This document shows positions 22,874 to 24,109 of a stretch of 24,109 nucleotides of DNA, piece after piece. Origin of the DNA: Salinisphaera sp. UBA6602. GTDB taxonomy: Bacteria; Pseudomonadota; Gammaproteobacteria; Nevskiales; Salinisphaeraceae. A program made the translations under genes and the position numbers. The notes beneath the pieces were generated by a model. The model saw nothing but the letters and a program-made list of their open reading frames with translations, made no database searches and was not told the origin of the DNA. Numbering within the stretch: position 1 is the stretch's first letter; the number at the start of each line of letters is the position of its first letter. The stretch covers positions 1 through 24,109 of the forward strand of contig DJIE01000041.1 in assembly GCA_002433465.1 (NCBI GenBank). The letters are read 5' to 3'.

Positions 22874-22920
22874 ATGATTCGCGCCAACGCATATGCGTTG
22901 CAAGAACCGGAGCGAATCAT
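22874..22920 (+). promoter_or_regulatory. Structured translation-control region of mscL
   Basis: ATGATTCGC (22874-22882) is perfectly complementary to GCGAATCAT (22912-22920). The second arm includes the first two bases of the mscL start codon and the last G of its ribosome site (GGAG, 22909-22912). A U-G and a C-G pair extend the stem (22873/22921 and 22872/22922). Inside lies a 16-bp perfect palindrome CAACGCATATGCGTTG (22885-22900). In RNA these would make a nested hairpin that hides the start. A TATGAT box overlaps the left arm (22873-22878); if that is the promoter, the transcript would lack the left arm. Confidence 0.5.
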
Positions 22921-23338
22921 GGGTTTTTTGAGTGAGTTCAAGGCATTTGCCGTACGCGGCAACGTCATCGATCTGGCCGTGGGTCTGGTCATCGGGACCG
23001 CGTTCGGCAAAATCGTGTCGTCGCTGGTCGCCGATATCATTTCCCCGCCGCTGGGCCTGCTGATCGGCGGCGTCGACTTCTCGGGCCTGAGCGTGACCTT
23101 GCGTCAGGCGGTCGGCGACACGCCGGCGGTGACGCTCAACTACGGCGTATTCATTCAGACCGTCATCAGTTTCGTGATCGTCGCCTTTGCGATATTCCTG
23201 GTGGTGCGGGCCATCAACTCACTCAAGCGCAAGGAAGCCGAAGCGCCCAGCGCGCCGCCGGCCCCCTCGGTGCAGGAAACGCTGCTCACCGAGATCCGCG
23301 ACGCCCTGCGCGAACGCAACGCCCAGGACCGGCCCTAG
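22919..23338 (+). CDS. mscL: Large-conductance mechanosensitive channel MscL
   Basis: A 139-residue channel subunit, homopentameric in the inner membrane, that opens under hypo-osmotic membrane tension. The sequence follows E. coli MscL (136 residues) almost in step: [51 protein letters not shown] covers the amphipathic S1 and the glycine-rich pore helix M1. [21 protein letters not shown] is the periplasmic loop, [19 protein letters not shown] is M2, and [13 protein letters not shown] is the cytoplasmic helix. I chose ATG 22919 because GGAG is six bases upstream and the S1 helix starts at once. Its stop overlaps the convergent SRPBCC gene by 4 bp. Confidence 0.96.
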   Translation: MGFLSEFKAFAVRGNVIDLAVGLVIGTAFGKIVSSLVADIISPPLGLLIGGVDFSGLSVTLRQAVGDTPAVTLNYGVFIQTVISFVIVAFAIFLVVRAINSLKRKEAEAPSAPPAPSVQETLLTEIRDALRERNAQDRP

Positions 23339-23781
23339 CGCAGCCGCCGCGCCCAGATCATCAACGCCAGCCGATAGGCCACCGCCATTTGACGGGCCAC
23401 GGCGAACTCCACGCCGCGGCCGACCAGGGGCGTGATCGCCTCCAGGGTCGAGCGCCAGTGCACGCGGGTATGCGGCGTGCTGCCCGCAAGCGGCTCGAAC
23501 GTCAGGCGCGCGCCGTGGTGCACGATGGGCAGGGGCGACGAAATGATGCGATAGCCCAGCGCGCTGGCGGGCTCGTATTCGGTGATGCGCTCGACGATTC
23601 GGGCTACGCCCAGATCGAGCACGCGCTCGGCGTTGACGCCGTCGCGGTGATGGTCGCCGGCGCGGCGCAGCCAGGCATGGCGAACACCGGGCAGGCTGGC
23701 ATAGCCGGCATGATCGCTGACCACATCGAAAGCGGTCGCGGCATCGACGGCAAAGACCTGGGCGACGTGAAGCTTCTGCAT
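23335..23781 (-). CDS. SRPBCC (START/polyketide-cyclase-like) protein
   Basis: A 148-residue protein of the helix-grip fold. It starts [38 protein letters not shown], the typical first strand and paired helices, with the V-D-A-A-T-A-F-D pattern. It continues with [41 protein letters not shown], and a long C-terminal helix. The family binds hydrophobic ligands or lipids, and some members are aromatase/cyclases or coenzyme Q carriers. The ligand here is unknown. I chose ATG at 23781 since the domain begins immediately. The frame is open further upstream without similarity, and a GTG two codons earlier is an alternative start. The gene overlaps mscL by 4 bp tail-to-tail. Confidence 0.83.
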   Translation of the reverse strand: MQKLHVAQVFAVDAATAFDVVSDHAGYASLPGVRHAWLRRAGDHHRDGVNAERVLDLGVARIVERITEYEPASALGYRIISSPLPIVHHGARLTFEPLAGSTPHTRVHWRSTLEAITPLVGRGVEFAVARQMAVAYRLALMIWARRLR

Positions 23782-23882
23782 GAGAACTCGCGGGCTCAAT
23801 CCGAAACGCCATCTTATCGCTTTTCGGCATGCGCGAGGTGCGCCCCGCGTATGCAGATGACATCGACCCTTAGTCGACAGGG

Positions 23883-23937
23883 CCCCCAATAAGCCGCGTT
23901 TTGTTCTAGACTTTTTATCCACAAACATTCTTGGGGG
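23883..23937. other. Inverted repeat spanning promoter region of the terminal lipoprotein gene
   Basis: CCCCCAA (23883-23889) and TTGGGGG (23931-23937) are perfect 7-bp complements with a 41-base AT-rich loop. The right arm is the ribosome binding site of the next gene. It could be an operator pair or, if transcription starts upstream, a translation-blocking stem. Confidence 0.3.
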
Positions 23938-23943
23938 AACGTG

Positions 23944-24109
23944 ATGGCCATTCCATACCTGCGCGCCTGGACGATCTCGGCCGCCGCTGGTGCATGCCTG
24001 CTGATGACGGCCTGTGCCAGCGATCCGAAGCCGGCCCAGCCGAGCGTGCTCGACGAACCGGTCGATGCCTTCGACGCCGTAGCCGAGCCGCGACGCCCCG
24101 GCGCCGGCT
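23944..24109 (+). CDS. Lipoprotein, 3' partial
   Basis: Only the first 55 residues fall inside the window. ATG 23944 (GTG 23941 in the same frame is an alternative) follows a GGGGGA ribosome site. The signal peptide MAIPYLRAWTISAAAGACLLMTAC ends in a lipobox LMTAC, with the lipidated cysteine at 24 followed by A-S-D. The aspartate after A-S is not at position +2, so outer-membrane sorting would be expected. The rest (DPKPAQPSVLDEPVDAFDAVAEPRR) is proline- and acid-rich, resembling a linker before a C-terminal domain that lies outside. The product family cannot be named from this part. Confidence 0.75.
   Translation, partial: MAIPYLRAWTISAAAGACLLMTACASDPKPAQPSVLDEPVDAFDAVAEPRRPGAG

Noticed and set aside
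1..24109. CRISPR array, tRNA or rRNA genes, phage genes, toxin-antitoxin pair or defence system
   Set aside because: No regularly spaced repeats, no cloverleaf pattern and no such protein families were seen in any reading.

Overview
The window looks like the chromosome of a GC-rich Gammaproteobacterium. The evidence is the close resemblance of QueA, MscL, the KefB-type antiporter and OpgD to gammaproteobacterial forms, the dense GC-rich gene packing, and a DUF3301 protein. A halotolerant marine or soil lineage such as Salinisphaera would fit, but that is only an impression. No tRNA, rRNA, CRISPR array, prophage or complete insertion sequence was found. The gene content is mostly ordinary chromosomal housekeeping and accessory metabolism. 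The unusual signals lie between genes.

Layout. (1) Positions 1-2659: the end of a cobalamin operon, cbiB (5' end outside the window), cobD/cobC and btuF, joined by 10-bp and 1-bp overlaps. It covers late corrinoid assembly plus periplasmic B12 capture. (2) 2660-3233: a gene-free, partly AT-rich stretch with several inverted repeats, a terminator-like hairpin, a TATAAT box and a folded leader before a class I methyltransferase (3234-3887). (3) 4133-6161: a TAXI-type solute-binding protein without its permease, a good intrinsic terminator, and a short-chain dehydrogenase. (4) 6183-8366, minus strand: nucleoside deaminase, nitronate monooxygenase and a YjlB-like cupin. (5) 8502-10763, plus strand: a hotdog thioesterase overlapping a GNAT acetyltransferase, then a membrane diguanylate cyclase. 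(6) 10811-14169, minus strand: a DUF4105 membrane protein, Tat-exported OpgD and an acyl-CoA thioesterase. (7) 14268-16459: a GST-like protein facing DUF3301 and a lactate 2-monooxygenase-like flavoenzyme. (8) 16665-20260: KefB-type K+/H+ antiporter, PAP2 phosphatase and DUF1206 membrane protein. (9) 20267-23781: queA, a 210-bp mobile-looking palindromic element, a tandem thioredoxin-fold protein, a glycine-zipper lipoprotein, mscL and an SRPBCC protein. (10) 23944-end: the start of another lipoprotein.

How the genes relate. Several products concern the envelope and osmotic balance: OpgD (periplasmic glucans), KefB (K+ efflux), MscL (emergency release channel), PAP2 phosphatase and two lipoproteins. 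They are separate transcription units and no shared regulator is visible.

The two best leads are non-coding. One is a roughly 210-bp element with 19-bp terminal inverted repeats (18/19 match) and nested internal palindromes, lying just upstream of the tandem thioredoxin-fold gene. The other is a mscL leader in which a 9-bp perfect inverted repeat would pair the start codon and the edge of the Shine-Dalgarno sequence, enclosing a second 16-bp perfect palindrome. I found no convincing evidence of a wholly new multi-gene system.
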